Below the pieces are notes generated by a model. It was not told where the DNA came from. It saw nothing but the letters and a program-made list of their open reading frames with translations, and ran no database searches. A DNA stretch of 64,000 nt from NCBI GenBank assembly GCA_050084515.1, contig CM114274.1, positions 16,058,001 through 16,122,000 on the forward strand, in the 5' to 3' direction. The DNA is from Blasia pusilla. Its lineage: Eukaryota; Marchantiophyta; Marchantiopsida; Blasiales. Made by a program: the position numbers and the translations under genes. Below, piece after piece: positions 1 to 14,620 of the stretch (positions are counted from its first letter, which is position 1; every line of letters starts with the position of its first letter).

Positions 1-3000
1 GCTCCACATAATTTTGATGCAAATGAACTCTAGATCTAAAATCATTCTTCTTCTTGAAGCAATCCTTGGCATAATGACATATAATCTTCAAGTACTTGCA
101 ATTGCAAGATCCATGGTAGGATCTAGCTGGTTGAAAATTTTGGTCGGGACCATTTCCTCTATCTTTAAAGTTTACTTTTCCTATGGCAAAGTTTATTTAC
201 TCATTAGATTTTTATGATTGTTAGTGTTGCTACTCATCTTGGTATGGTTGCACAAACAAACAAGTCTATCCCTAAGGCGTATTTGGATGGACAAGTGTGG
301 ACATGTCCACATATAGGGATTGCAAGAGGTAGGGCCCATACTTATAGCTGGTGGTGGCAGGCAAGGCAAGGCAATGCAAGAGCGGGGCAATAAGGGGAAG
401 GGAGTGGAGACGGAGGAAGGAAGAAACGAGAAAGTATTGAACATGGAGGAAAATAGGGGGATGAGAAAGAAGGGGAAGGTTGGCCGCACATGGAAAAGTC
501 CTTCCATAGGACGGACGTAATACATAGACATGAATATGTCCTTGGACATGGTCTTTTTCCACATGCAACCTTGCACCTTGGTTGCCTTAGTTCTATTGAT
601 CATAACCTTCGAAGCTAAATCTTCCTCCAACATTTTGGTTTCTGAACCCAAAAATTATACCTCTTTTTCTCCCTCCATAATATGCATGTTCGTATGGAGT
701 ACATGAAGAAACACATGATCCTAATCTTATCTCTTCATTGATAAGAAATGGAATTTATAGTCGAAATGTCAAGAATGGATCTTTAAAAGAGAAGAATTTA
801 TCGAAAGGCTTATAATCCTTACCTAATCCTTAGAGTGTGATCATAATAAGATTTTCATCTTCTACGACTATTCCAATGCAATCTAATTGATAAAATTAGT
901 TAAAATATAAAGAACATCGATGTATTGAATCAAACCATGCAAGAAAAGAAAATATGAAGGTAACTACAAGGAGGGTAAGATAAATGATCAAAATTTCATA
1001 TCCTTCTTGATTGAGGAATGTTAATCCAATAAGTCTTCCCATATCTATCTCAAAATATCCATAATTGACATTGGTGGAAAATTGGGCTTTTTCCAACCTC
1101 TACTACCACCATTCATCCCTAAGAGTTCCTCTACTTTTGACTGCCACTTTACTTGTTCTCTGGTTTTTGCAAATGGTGGTTGTGTACAGAAACTCTTCTG
1201 CAAGGTTCGTCTTGGCCTTTTCATGATTATAATAAAGTAGCCTAAACTTTTGATGCCATGATGTGGGGAGTTTGTTTGATTTATGATTAATTTGAAAACT
1301 AATTGAGATTTTAGAAGTTAATTTTACGATCTTTTTAAGGAAAAACATATATATTTTTCTTGCTAATCTATCAATACTCTCATATTTATTAATCGGGCCT
1401 GCTCTAGCCCAACATGGATTTGGATCACTCTTGTTACTCTATCACGTAACATGTCAGCTAAATCATGTCATGGTAATCTTAGATCTTGAGTGGAGTTACC
1501 CAACCCTCCGATTCATTTATACTCAAACCAAGTTTAACCCTTCCTTACGAGAAGCCAAACTAGTTTGGAAAATTGTGAATTCTCCCAACTAGCTCTACAA
1601 AGAATCCCAAATCCACCTAATCCGACCTTGAGGGATAAAAGTTAGTAGATCCATAGGAAATCCGATAAGCTCATCGATTTAGATGGGTGCTCATTTTTTA
1701 CTTCCTTCAACAATCCACTCGTTATGAAATAACAAGAAATCAAAGTGCACTTATCTATATTTTGCACAATAATTTATATTTTGTCTTATTTTTAAGAGGG
1801 GAATGATATAATTAAATTATTTAATCAACGTGTGTTATTTTGGTGGAAGGAGTGATATTGTATAAACTTTTATGGAACAGTACAATTATTTAAGGGATGA
1901 AATTATTGAAGGGAATGGGATATTATTAAATTTTAATCAAGAAAGGAAGTTATTTGAGGAGATAGGCATATTATTACTCCTTTAAAATTTAAGAAAGTAA
2001 AAAAAAAAATTTTTAAAATAAAACTATATGTATTAAAATTTTTTAATTTTGATAATCTATCTAGTGTATGCAATCACTCCCTCCATGTTACCCATTGGAT
2101 AATAAACCTGTACTGAGGCAGAAATGTAGGATGCAAGGAAGTCAATAAATCACCAATTCGCAAGTTTAAATAAAGAACGGAATGTCTCAATAATTCTATT
2201 TGTTAATGGGAGAAAAATGCCTTCGGTAGTTCTTGTGATGGGTAATATATTCCCGTTTGACTCAATTATGGAAACGAGTGTTAATGAAAATGAACCCTCA
2301 ATAACTTTACGGCGTGGAGAGGGGAATAGTGAATAAGTAGGGAAACCCGTGCGGTTTTAAAAAAGAAATTCTTTCTCTTTTGTTTGATGGAGGAAGGTGC
2401 TTAGGTCACGCAACGAGTTTTCTTAATTTCGTGCACCAGATCTCTCATCCCAAGATTCCACTTATTTGATGCTTGCACAAGAGCCATGACACGGACTATT
2501 TTATTAGAAAAGGGGTTATCACTATTGGCTTTTCCGATCATGATAATCCCCCTCCCAAAAATATCTAGAAAATAAGGTTACTCTATTTCTAAACCATCTA
2601 CGTCGACAAGAAGAGTGTGAGGTTTGTATGATAATAAGCACATCGACTTTTGGTCGCAAACTTCATCACGCTTGCAACACTCTTTTTCGTTTTATTCCAA
2701 ATATACATTGACCTTCATAGACTTGGGAAATTGGGACTTTACATGGGGTCACCTCAAAGCAAACTACTTTACTATGCTTAGAGCTTGTTTAGAACACTTT
2801 GGAAAGAAACGAGGAAAAGGTCCTGAGTTAGGGTCATGCTTTGTAAGATCTTGACCAAGTTTACTAAATAATCAAAAGAACAATAATAACTAGAAAAGGT
2901 TTCTCAACAAGAAATAGGAAGCTTTCTCAACAAAAATAAATAACCGGTGGATTCAAATACTCTCCTATTCCCATCTTTCATCTTAAGGAGATTCTAACCC

Positions 3001-6000
3001 CTTTTTTTTATTCCCTTTATCTCCGGTGACACCGTTCGAATATTACATAATTTATAGCCATCTATAAATAAATCATCCTTACCCTTAGCCTCGTCATAGT
3101 TTATGTCTCTTCTCAACCCTTACCCTATTGGATGAGAATACAGAAAGAGGTCATTCTTGGAGCTTTAATTTGTGAGTTGATTGTTTATTTTTTGTTTACA
3201 AATAATATTCCATGTTTTCGTGTAATGTCAATGAGGAACGAACGAAAGGGTTTTGATAGTTTCCAATTTAATATCAGGAGAGTTAACCTTGGATTATTCA
3301 TAAAGATTTCTTTCAAGAAGAAAAAGAAAAGAGAAGAAGATGAAAGATCTGTTTTGAAAATAAAATAAAATAAAAACGGAAATAAAAGTAAATACTAATA
3401 CGATCATATCTGTCGGTCTCGCGGAAGCCTTATCCCGGTGGCATGACGATGCCATGGGATGGGCATTTCGTTTCGGGTTTATGTGACACCTGTCGTTGCG
3501 AAACATTTCCCACGGCATTCCCATAGACTGCTGAGGTAGAGCCCACCACCAGCTTGAAGCTATCGACAAAACAGCATTTGCTGTGGCCTCCGCTCCGCTC
3601 TGAGTAGTTCTCAGCGACTTGTCTGTATATGGGTATCCGGTGATCGGTTATACGTAAATGGGAAGCCGGTGATCAGTTATTAGTAACGATCATGTTCGCG
3701 GAAACGCGGTGACATGCCACAGCTTCCGAACTGTTTTTATTATATTCGGGAATGTCTCGAATGTTTGTAGTCATTATTTACAAGCAAATGTAATCGCGAT
3801 GGGTCCATGTAAGTGAAAAAGTTAATTATTAGTGCTCAATAATAATAATAATTTCAATTCAACATATATTAATAGGGTTGAATAAAATTTCAGCATTGGT
3901 TGTTAATTCTTTTAATGAATATTTTTGGATGAATGTTTTTTCACAGGAAAATTTGACTTTGGTTTTTCTTTGTTGGGAAGATACTTGTGGAAAGCCCAAC
4001 CTATGGAGTATTGCCATTTGAAGCCTTTGGAACTACGTTGCAATTTTATAATTTGACATGCAGGAAACTAAAAAAAGTAATAATGTTCTAATATTTTGGT
4101 GAATTTTTTAGTTTTTTATGATAAAAAATTAACTTGTGACCATTTTTTTAAATAACTAATTTTCTCTCGTAAATTTGAAAAATATTTTTTATTTAAAAAA
4201 ATAATCCTTAACCCTAAACTTCCCACATACAAAGATTTGAATAATTTTTTTTTTTATAGAATCTAAGAAAAAAACTGAATAAAAGGGAGGCTGGAAAACT
4301 CAATATAAAATTTTAAATCTATAACTGATCCTATATTCTCTCTTTTTTCCAGTTTCCCTCTAGCTTAGTCTAGTTTAATATTTCTATAAGTGAGAGATGA
4401 TATTATGTTAGCTTTAGAGAAAGAATGCTTGTCCCATTCTTCGGAAAGGGATGAAAGAATGGGAGGAGTTTACACATGTCTCCATAACAACCTAGACCGA
4501 TATTGAACTCACTATATTTACTTAGTTGGAGATTCCTATCGGAAATATCATAAGACTTGGAAAACCAAAAGACCCCATGAATGTATATCATAATAAAATG
4601 CGTAAAGAATTTCATTGTATATCAAATTAACAAATGTGGTGGTCTGAAAGAAATTTAGAAAATTTTTATATTCTGCATTATCTAGACTATAATAAAACCA
4701 AAGGGAGGTTACCACGTGTGATAAATTATCGTACAAAGAAGTCACGTCAGTTTCAAAATGAAAAGATTTTCCACAAAATTATCTTTGATGGTTGTTGATT
4801 GGGTTGCTTATCTTTAATTTTGCATATTCTTTCCTTTGACTGAATTTTGTATACAACACACATAATCTACCCGAATAAATGTTAACGGGAGAGATATTTT
4901 TTCAAATTTATTCTCAAACTATAAATGTGTTATTTCCTGACGCATAATTCGTGCGTTTCTTGCTAATTTATGTTATTTTGACTTTAGGGCCAATGTAGCT
5001 CTATTCAGAAAATTCTTGTATGTATAATGTACACGATTATTTTTCATTTAAGCTTTAATTTTGTTAAAGAATTTATTCTAATCCCTTGTCGCAATTTAGT
5101 GCGTGGATGCGCTTACACGGACGAGCCGATGGAAGGAAAACGCACGAAATACGTGGCAACGCAAGATTCGGTTCCGTTCTGTGAGGACAAACGGCTTTTC
5201 ACGTCAATCGAGGCAAACCCAAAGTACATAACGAACGGGTTCATGTAACAAGTGGATAATGTCCTAACTGCGCGGGAACATACCGACAAAATCCTACACT
5301 AATAATGTGCTTAGCTTCAGTTGGAAGTTTTTCTCGGGCATGCGGGGACGTCCAGGAACCGACCCTTTGCCACGCAGCCACTCTGCTCTTCTCCGCTCTA
5401 TGGTACTACTCCAACGGGTGAGGTGGTCATGCGCATGGTGCAGTGGAATGATGGGCATGGTTTCGCGGAAGTATGGATGGAGGAATGCATGTTGGAATCT
5501 ACATACCGTATGGCTGCGTGTGTTGTTGCCTCCTTCTTACATTCTCGTGTTGACAGCTCACAAAATACATTTTGGCATTCATGATTTCAACGTGAACAAA
5601 ATCCCGGGCATTTCACGGGCACCTCATTAATAAATTAGCGAGTAGATGGATGGATGTGCGGGATGGTATGGTATGGTACGCTCCCTATGAGTTTACACGA
5701 GGGAGGCACCCTGAAAGCCACGACGAACATCCCATATCTCCATGGCATCCCATCCCATAGGGGCGTTGTCAGCTTCGCCTATCTATCTGTTCAGAAGACC
5801 CATAAGTTGGGTTGGGTTGGGGAATGGCATGAACATCGAATTTGCTCTGTCTCCCCGTGTCACGAATGTTTTTCCCACACATCTTTTTATGGGAGTGAGA
5901 ATATATACGACTGCAATCTCCACGATCGTATTCACTAAGGCCGACACTTGTAGAAATCCTGGCCATTCGATTAGGTTTGGCTCCCACCATCTTCGAAAAA

Positions 6001-6002
6001 CA

Positions 6003-6238
6003 CCTGCCTCCATGGGACCATGCTTCTCTCCCTGTCTTTCTCTCATTCCTTGACGATGGCATGGTTTATGCGCAGAAAAGTCCGATATGGCATTATTTGA
6101 AGTGAAAAGTTTGCAAGTATGGGTATGATCCTCCTCCCACTTACGCCCTCTCTTTTGAGTTCCTTTATGGTGGTGGTGGTGTTTTATGCGGAGAAAAGTC
6201 CCGTAAGGAGTTATTTGGAGTATAAAGTTCGCAATCAT
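6003..6238. repeat. diverged tandem duplication, about 118-bp unit, two copies
   Basis: The segment 6065-6120 and the segment 6183-6238 align along their length (both start TTTATGCG, then GAGAAAAGTCC-like, then TTATTTG and AAAGTT). They lie 118 bp apart, and the sequence before each is also loosely alike. This indicates an old tandem duplication. It lies in non-coding DNA. Confidence 0.55.
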
Positions 6239-6809
6239 GCCCCAATTCAAGACGGCATAGATATTACTACTTCTATCCAAATGTCTCGCAAGGTGAGGGT
6301 GTGTGGGGGAAGGGGGGTGTTCATTAGTGCGAGGAATGAGCATAAGTGGCTGTGGGGTAGCACACGGGCGCCCTTTATTAATGGGAGAAATGAATGAGGA
6401 AGAAATAATGTATGGTTCCTGTGTGGAAAATGGTATTCGTTTTTTTATTTATATTTTTGGGCACGTATTCAGCCGGGCCAGATTTGGTTCTTTTCCACCG
6501 TTTGAATTCCGACGCGAACGTGTGGCGCAGCGGTGTGAGGCATGCATGCATTTGATCTGATGGATGGACTTGGAGGTGGGTGCTCTTAGCTTTCTTTAGT
6601 CCTCCTTGCTCAGGAATCCACCCCCGAAGCATATGGCCATTCGAGTTGTAAGGTGTCGTGTGCTCGACAAGACCCGAAATGTGGCGGTGGGTGGATGACA
6701 TGTCGTGTAAGAGCTTAGCTCACGTTGGACTCGGGAAATCGTCGTAGGAGAGTACAACTCATGTTACGCATCTACAGTGCTGCCCATGGCTGATGCTGAC
6801 ACGGGGAAG

Positions 6810-6890
6810 GACGGCTGGCCGGCCGGCCGTCCGTCCGTCCGTGTGGCCGGCCGTCCGTCCGTGTGGGCGGGCGGACGGACGGACGGACGA
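6810..6890. repeat. GC-rich GTCC/GGAC tetranucleotide block with inverted halves
   Basis: The left part is built of GGCC and GTCC units and the right part of GGAC units. The two halves are therefore complementary and could form a long hairpin. This is a simple repeat and encodes nothing that I recognise. Confidence 0.75.
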
Positions 6891-9800
6891 ATTGCACAGT
6901 AAGGCGATGGGAATGCGGTGGGAGGATGCGCGGTCATACAAGCGTCGTTTAGTGCACCTGAAACGAGAACCTGGCTAGATTGATGCCCTACTCTAGAGGA
7001 AGATTGAAAAAGAGAATCGGACTAAAAACGGATGGGAGAATCCGTTTCAAAATATCCAAACCATGGACTCCAATGGTTTCGATGGGAAGGAGGGCAGGGG
7101 AAAACTTTACTTTGGGCATGGTTTTTTGACATGAGCTGGGGTCGTTTTATTTCTCATTACGAGGTGTATGCACATATTGGAAAGCCGGAATATGAGAACC
7201 CTCGATATATACCTCTAGACATATGGGAGTTTGTCATTTATTGGTGATGGATGAGCACTTTGACTAGTGGAGAGATACTTGTTAGTAGATCGCTTTGCTT
7301 GCAATTTCGTTCTTACTCTAGTGCTCAATTATTTCCACATCAATTTGGAATGGATAGCCCAGGGGATTTTGAGGTGTTGGTCGTGGGATTCCCACCATTC
7401 TTCATATTTATCAAGTTTGGATTTTGATTCAAATTGATGTAGCTAATGCGTTGAATTTAGTTTCTCACGGCCATATTCGAGGAGGTATGCTCCACGAGAG
7501 CATAACTTGCTTATGGGATTTTCTCCTCATGTTTTAATCCACATTCTTCCTACCTTGTTTGCATTTGTCCTTGTACCTGAGAGTTCTTACATAAGTTGGC
7601 TTCTTTTGATACTTTAATCATGAAAACATTTGGTTCACTTCTTGGTCCTAATACTTCCAATGGAGATGATCATGTCTTTGCTTCACGACAAGCTATCTAG
7701 CCTATTTCTTTTGGAGGCATGGGATTTTCCTCCATAATAAAGAATTCTAGTCCTTTTCAATCAATTAATTGTAAAAGGGCTTGATTGACTTAAAGACCTT
7801 ATTTTCAAGAATTTGCACCGCATAAAATTTTCTAGCATTTTCTCTAAAGCAACCTCCAACATTCATTGATCTATAGACATATGCAGGTACAGGAGTTGGA
7901 GCATGACTTATTTCGAATCCTCTTATTCTTTCATTTTCTCTCCTACATAATATACATTCTCGATAGCATTATGATTATGCCTTGAACTTCCTTGTACTTC
8001 TCTTCTAGGTATGTCTATTTTTGTACATGGGAAACCCATTGATTTGAAGGGAACGGATTTTCTAATATGCAAATGGTGAAGAACGTATGACAACCCATGA
8101 TGTAATCATAGAGATAATAACATCAATGCTTCTTACTTTAGGATTCACACTTGGACAAGCCACAATAGCAACTACACATCCTACCTTCTACCACATATGC
8201 AACCTCTTATCATGGAGTAAAGTCACAAGGTAGCTTTTATCTATTGGAAGATGTGATGGTTATTGATCTTACATTTTAAATATTCCGGCTAAGTGTGTCA
8301 AGTTGCAAGAACTAAGTTTCTATAGTTGATGCAACAACTAGAATCAAGGAGTTAAGTTAGGTGGTGAGATATGGGACTCATAGCTTTACCTCCTTTGGAA
8401 TGGAGTTTTATGGGAAATTTCTTATGTCTTTGGACACTTTTCTAAAAACATGCATTCATCATTCCTTCGAGAATCATCCCTTCTTGTTGTCCTTCTCGAT
8501 CTTTATCTGGTTTCTTATTATCGACAATACCTCTTGGTGGCAATGTGTACAAGTATTGGCATTAATACATGAGCCTAAAGTGGTGGGTGGCTAGTGATCA
8601 CTCATCTCATCGTCCATTCACATTTGACTAACAACTAGTGTTTGTGTCAAATTTATTTAAAGTTATTAATTGCATAGTTTGACTGTTGAGTTAGTTTCTA
8701 TATTAGATTGTTGCTATTTTTTATTTTATTACATTCCGAGGCCTCCTTCCCCTCTAGGATTTTATTAAGTTTTCTTGTCTCTTTCTGAGATTTTTCCTTG
8801 ATAATTAGATGAATATATATTAAAATATAATTGCACTAAGGAAAACAATAGGTTCATCTATCTAGTGCATTTCAAGATGGAAATTTAATAGCCCATATGT
8901 ACCTTCATTGTTTCTTCTTCATAATAGTAAGAACGATTGTGTGATATCCCAATATCATAACTTAATGATAAAAATGAATGGATTCCTTAGAACTTGCATG
9001 TATCAAATTATACAAGAGCTTGTTGCCTCATGCAGCGTGCAAAAATCATCACAGTTGGATATCTTTCTCAACCTCTAGGTAAAAAGTATCGATGTGTGAT
9101 CTTCCTCAACTCACGATAAGTTATCATGGGCATAAAGCTCTTGAAGTTGAATAACCCCCAATCTACAACAAGTCCTATTTTATCTTCCAAATCACCCTCA
9201 ACTGCAAACCCTAACTATACAAGAGCAAAAATTTGTCTATGCAATCAATCAAAGGATTTTTGCTATTCCTAGATTCAAGCCCTATTCATCATATACATGA
9301 CAAAATTTTTACGATCAAATTAAACAGAATTTTATGGCTGAAAATATTCATTGGAGAATCATCATTGCAATAAACTCTTCTTCTTGCTCATGTTAAGCAT
9401 TTGAAACATGCATGCTATTTCAATATGCATTTCATACATTTCATATGAACTCACAATTAGAACACATAAATATGAGCACTTATGCAAGTTCCCAAACAAG
9501 CATGAATAATGCTACAAAGTAATATGAAAGTATCAATGACACCTCCACATGTGAGTCAAGATAACCCTATCATAGAAAAAAAAGGTTAAGTGCTTGCACT
9601 AGGACTGTCTAATCGGTAGACTCTTTGCACTCTAAAGGATGAGTAGCACTAAATTTGTTTGGAAAAAACTACGCAACATAGATGTCAAACTTTTGATACA
9701 CTCAAGTACATTGTGAGTCCTCCACTCTTTAAAATTTTCTTTGGGTTAGTATTGGAGATGTTGCACAAAGGGTTGAGCTTACACTAAGATGATAAATAGA

Positions 9801-10980
9801 TGTAATTCCCACAAGCCCAAGGTACTCAAAGAGAAAAATCGGCTCTTCACTATCTACTTCGCACAATTTTTTCATCACCGATGGATCTCCAGAAGTGGCC
9901 TTCAAAGATAGATCCTTAGAGAAATTCCCAAAGTAGAGTTCAATGAAAGCTACTTTGAGGGGTCAAAGTACGATCAATCCTTCATTTCCTTTGAATTGGC
10001 GTAAGTAGATCCCCAATGCAACTACTATTTTGATGAACAACATGCTACCAAATTTGGATGTGAGCAAATGTGCTTGGACTTTTGACGTAGATTTGAGCTC
10101 CAATTTAATTAAACTCTTGTTTTCATAGCTTTGCGACCATAAAGCCCAAATCTACAATTTTCAAATTGAATTATGAATCAACATTCAATTCTGAGGTAAT
10201 CTAAGATGTGAGCTAAGCCTTCAATAAATGAAAATGGTGTTGAGAATAGATACACCCACCTTCACAACAACTCAAAGATTTCCTTTACAGAAGTAGATCA
10301 AGGAGTAGAGTCACCCAACTCATTCATGATAGCCCCACTACTTATTCAACTTCCCAAGAGCTTTGCTAGATTTTGAACGGGAAGTGAACCACGCATTAAT
10401 GTGTGATTTGTTTTGAGTGATTGTCCATTTCTTTCAATTATACTTTTAAAATGAGCTTTCCTTTGGAGAGTAGCTTCACTTCTTTGGGAGTGGTAGTAAC
10501 CCCGAATAGTTAACTCCCCCAAACCCCACTCTTCCTTATATAATAGTGTAGATTAAAGATTAAGAAGGGTTTGCTTTGTTGAATGTCATAACTACATTAC
10601 ACGAGACAACGAGGATCACTGAAACGACCAATGCCTTACCATTCTTTCTCATGGAGAGCACCATGATGGACAAAAAGGAGATCGTTGCATGAAGGAATGG
10701 CTTGTTGGAGATGCGGACGAAAAGGGTCTACAACATGCCATTTCCTTCTAATTGGCCCCAAGAACTCAAACTGGGAATATCCAAATCCAGCTCAATCTCT
10801 ATCTCGATACATGCTAATTTGCAAGAGTTTTTTTTATTGACACGTGAACGTGGGGGGAAAAAAGATTCAAAAATTTTCAAATTTTTTTCTAAAGGGCATG
10901 TGTATTAATTTTGTGCGTAGCAAGAGCTCTTCTGACATATATACACTCACACAATCTTAACCTATATTATTATGACAATA

Positions 10981-11090
10981 TCTATATTATTCTCGGAGAA
11001 CATCCTTTTGGTTTTCCACTTGTTTGATTGACGCACGATATTCGGGCAACAAGAAAATGTTTCGTAGCAAGAAAATCTCTTAAGAACAAT
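10981..11090 (+). mobile_element. decayed Helitron 5' end
   Basis: The sequence starts A|TCTATATTATT, the typical plant Helitron 5' terminus. It continues with a GGGCAACAAGAAAATGTTT-like stretch that also occurs, on the opposite strand, in the mini-Helitron units at 48.7-49.6 kb. I could not find the matching 3' hairpin and CTAG end, so only the 5' part seems recognisable. Confidence 0.4.
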
Positions 11091-12034
11091 GAGAAAAAGA
11101 ATTTGAATGTGTAAGAAGCGTAATTAATCCCGCGCAAGGGACTACACTCGCAAACTCTACACTAGTAACTTCGGACTATTGGAGAGTCCGTGAGAGTATT
11201 TGCAAGCGCCTTTTTGTGCGGCATATGACATTAGATAAGAAAAAAGAGGAAGGGGGGGGGGCAATTTTGGTAACATGGGTAAAAGTATTTTAGTTTGAGG
11301 GAAGTGCTTAACAAGAGGCGCACTCTGAAATATAATGAAAGGTTACATGTGAGTAATCCAACCGAATACCTCTTTCTTTCTCTAGCTATGCCCTTTTGAC
11401 ATACAACAACCAGTCCACCACCCGGCTGCCGAAAGCAACCCTAACATGAGCCATAGGTATGTCTAGACAGCTCGGGAGGAAGAAGACAAGACCTCCGTCT
11501 ATGTATCTATCTCGCTGGCGGGAACGAATGAAAGAGATAGATATCATCTAAAGTGAGTTAGGGTCGTGAGGGCATGGCCTCGATTTTGGCGTTGTCCTTT
11601 TGGTGTGCGCAAGGCTCGCGGATGAGGGACTGTGCACGATAAGAGCAAGAGCGCCTTATGTAAGTGGCCTACAGCCGTGCTCCTGTGCGAATTCCGTTTC
11701 CGCGGTTAGGTTCAAGTGGCTCTCCTCTCCCCCGATCCTTTTTTCGCCGTCGTCGCGTTCTCGTCTTTGTTGTCCTTTGTCTTCCCGTTTTCCTTCTTCG
11801 CCGACTCGAGTTTACGTGGTCGCGGGCGAGAAAAATGCCTTCCATGACCCGCGAAATGAGAGACGGAGGCGATGACGTGGAGTTCTGTAGAATAGGCCGC
11901 GTGCGCTAGATAGATGTCTGGGCAGGGAAGAAATGAGAATCGGAATAGAAGCGAAGGGGGAGGCAATCGGGTCAGAAAAGAATCATAAAAATGGTATGCG
12001 AGGAATGATGAGATGGGAGTGGCTTTCTCGCCCC

Positions 12035-12076
12035 CATCACCATCATCATTATCATCACCACCACCACCATCAGCAG
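12035..12076. repeat. CAT/CAC trinucleotide repeat
   Basis: An imperfect run of CAT and CAC triplets followed by CAG. It is a microsatellite in non-coding DNA. Confidence 0.85.
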
Positions 12077-12790
12077 CGGTATGGTGTCACTCGAGCGGAC
12101 AGCACGAAATCCTCCCACAGACCGTGTGCGCTATACACCCGAGTCCACAAGTTGCCGTAAGATCCTCTCTCTAGATCTGGAGCTGCGTGCTTGGGCTGGA
12201 GGAAGGCAGGCAGCGAGCGAGCCACTAATGACACGCCATGTTCTCCAGCGTCGGGAGCACTGGGGAGTGGCAGCACTACTGAGGCGATGCCGAAGTTCGT
12301 GACAACCGGTACATTTCCGAGCGGACATTTTTGAAGTTTTCGTCATTCCAGCCGAATACAAAGGACACCCTCCCCGAACCCTCGGTTTTTGGCCGGTAAG
12401 TGACGAACTGAATCGGAAATTCTCAATTTCTGCCGGCCAGCTCAACACGTAACCCCGGTTCTCCCCGGACATTGTGCCGAAGCGAGAGAAGATCCCCGGA
12501 GTGGTAAGCAAGTGAACGAGTAGCCCCACACGACGTCTCTGGGCGGTAATCGCACATGACCTTGGAGTGCCGGATGGGCCTCGGTGAGCCATGACCGGAC
12601 GTGTGGACTGTTGCGGAGTGAGCTAGCTGGGGTAGCTCGCCAGCTGATCGCAACCAAGCGACTCGCAGGCACCCAGTGTCACTACTCACTCACAAGGAGT
12701 GGTAGGAGGATGAGGAGAGCGAAGGGCGAGAAAGCGAACGAACTACAGAAGAGTGTGAAGGTCGGTCACCACATGTAGCTGGCGGGGGGA

Positions 12791-12820
12791 GTGGAGTGAA
12801 GTGAAGTGAAGTGAAATGAA
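12791..12820. repeat. GTGAA pentanucleotide repeat
   Basis: About six imperfect tandem copies of a five-base unit (GTGGA, GTGAA). Related CACTC and GAGTG runs occur at 14597-14620 and near 19893-19918, so the same pentamer family recurs across the gene-bearing region. Confidence 0.8.
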
Positions 12821-14596
12821 AGGGAGGCAGACCAGTCCACACGGAACACGAGAAGTCTATGGAGCGCGATAGGAGGACGGAGCAGTGCCGGGTTTTAACA
12901 CGGAGTGAAGTCAACTAGTCGCTCCCTATTATTATTAATTTTTATTTTTTTATTAAAGAGGAGGGGAGCGGCATTTACTGCACTGTGTCCCGTTCCCTTC
13001 CGCAGCACCAGCAGAGAGCTGTGGAATAATAATGGAATGAGGAGCACGGTTTCCGTCCGGAGTGCGGACGGCGGCGCAGGATGCGGAAGCGGCGCGGCGC
13101 GGCTTCCATGAGCTCAGGTCCGTCCGCCCTACTGACGGAGCCAAATTGGAGGAATCCACTTTCGCAGCGGAGAGGCAGGTTAGATAAGGTCGAGGGGGGC
13201 CCCTGACTGGCAGAAGAAGGGTAGGACGTACGGAATATGATGATGCGTCCGGGAAACCGTGCGGGTGGTCTCCGTGCAAGGTAATCAAGGTGCGTAGTCC
13301 TTCGAGATCGATCGCACCTACATCATCGCCAGCCATCCTTTCAAGCCCTGCCCTGCCCCACCCCGTCTAGTCCGCAAACTACAGTAGACCAATCACGCTG
13401 ACGGGTGGAGAGTGGAGACTACTTCCAAAGTCACGGTGCTCCAGGAGTTGTCCGTCCCTTCGAGGTTGGCCCTGGACGGACGGAGTCACGGCAGCCCTCG
13501 AGTCCTGTACCAACCTTCGGGATCGGCGAGGTGTACGACCCGGCCCGCTCTCTCGCCGCTCTCTCTTAGCTTAGCTTAGCTGACTGAGCTCGCGTGTCAC
13601 AGTCACACCGAGACAGTTTGTTTTTCCCCCGGGAACCGCCGTCTCGTCAGTCGCACTGCTCACGGGCCGACGGACGGACAGAGCCTGTTCCACGCTGCGT
13701 TTCCGCCTTTCGCCCGGTCACTCACGGTAGTCGTAATAACTAGTAGTAGAGACTGTAGCTACGACCTCAGGGCTGGGGGCCGGCCCGGCCTCCGGGGGAC
13801 TCCTCCAGACTCCAGTGGTGGATGAGGTCGTCGGGTCCGGGGAGGCGCATCGCGTGCAGCTACCGCTTCGCTTCTGCTCGCACAGCGGGGGCCGGCAGCA
13901 CTGTGAGTATTCTGGCCACCGGGATGCGGTTTTGCCAGGGGGTTCTTCTCGGTCTCGGAGGAGGAAAGGATTGACTCTTGTGAGAAGGTGGCACGTTTGG
14001 TGCAGGGGTGGCACCGGCCCCAGCGGCCGCCTCCCTCTTTCCCTCACCATCATGTGGGCAGCTTCAGTCGTGCTCGTGCTTGGCGGACTCCCCTCCTCAA
14101 GACTAGCGCACCAGTGAGTGTGTGAGCGAGCGAATGAGGTGCCGATTCGGTGATGTGTCCGAGTCCACTCTCACTGTCGCTGTTGTAACAAATCCCTAAT
14201 CTACTCTACTCTAGTCCGGTCTACTCCAGTCTTCTCTTGTCCGCCGTAACCGAAAGGCCGTAACCGTACTTTATTAAGGCTACGGTGCACCCAGATGGGA
14301 ACGGAGCGCAGAGCAGCCTCAGAGGCTGCTGACTGACCGTGTAAACCAGGTTGTACGTGGTGATGAGGCGGTCGGTCAACACGGTGAAGGAAGTGACTGC
14401 AGTAGTGATCGCAGTGGTAGTGTAAAGGAGTAGGGTTATTGGCGTGGAAACACGGAGGGAGGGATCTGGCTGAGCCGACCCATGCAGGCAAGCAGATGGA
14501 GGCATGCACGCCAGACAGACAGCGGGCTCTTGTGTCAGGATGACTCACGACATCACCGTCGTGCGCTTGAAGAGGAGGCCCATCCATCTCATGTAG

Positions 14597-14620
14597 CTCC
14601 ACTCCACTCCACTCCACTCC
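14597..14620. repeat. CACTC pentanucleotide repeat
   Basis: Four to five perfect copies of CCACT/CACTC, the complement of the GAGTG-type repeat seen at 12.8 kb and 19.9 kb. Confidence 0.8.

Larger units (their letters stand above)
1..10980. other. AT-rich intergenic DNA without recognisable genes
   Basis: I see no protein that I can assign to a family. The open frames are short, lie at random on both strands and show no motif. Runs of A and T dominate (for example near 1980-2060 and 4080-4320). A less AT-rich patch lies at about 5.1-7.0 kb and carries the two repeats listed separately. I found no tRNA, rRNA or LTR signature by eye. Old decayed transposon DNA is likely but cannot be shown from the sequence alone. 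Confidence 0.6.

Noticed and set aside
5783-6343. 186-codon open frame on the minus strand with a His run
   Set aside because: It overlaps a diverged tandem duplication and an opposite frame, with no recognisable protein family.
12131-12592. Long open frames at 12-16 kb on both strands
   Set aside because: Stop codons are rare here because of high GC. The translations show no domain and no conserved splice-linked partners.
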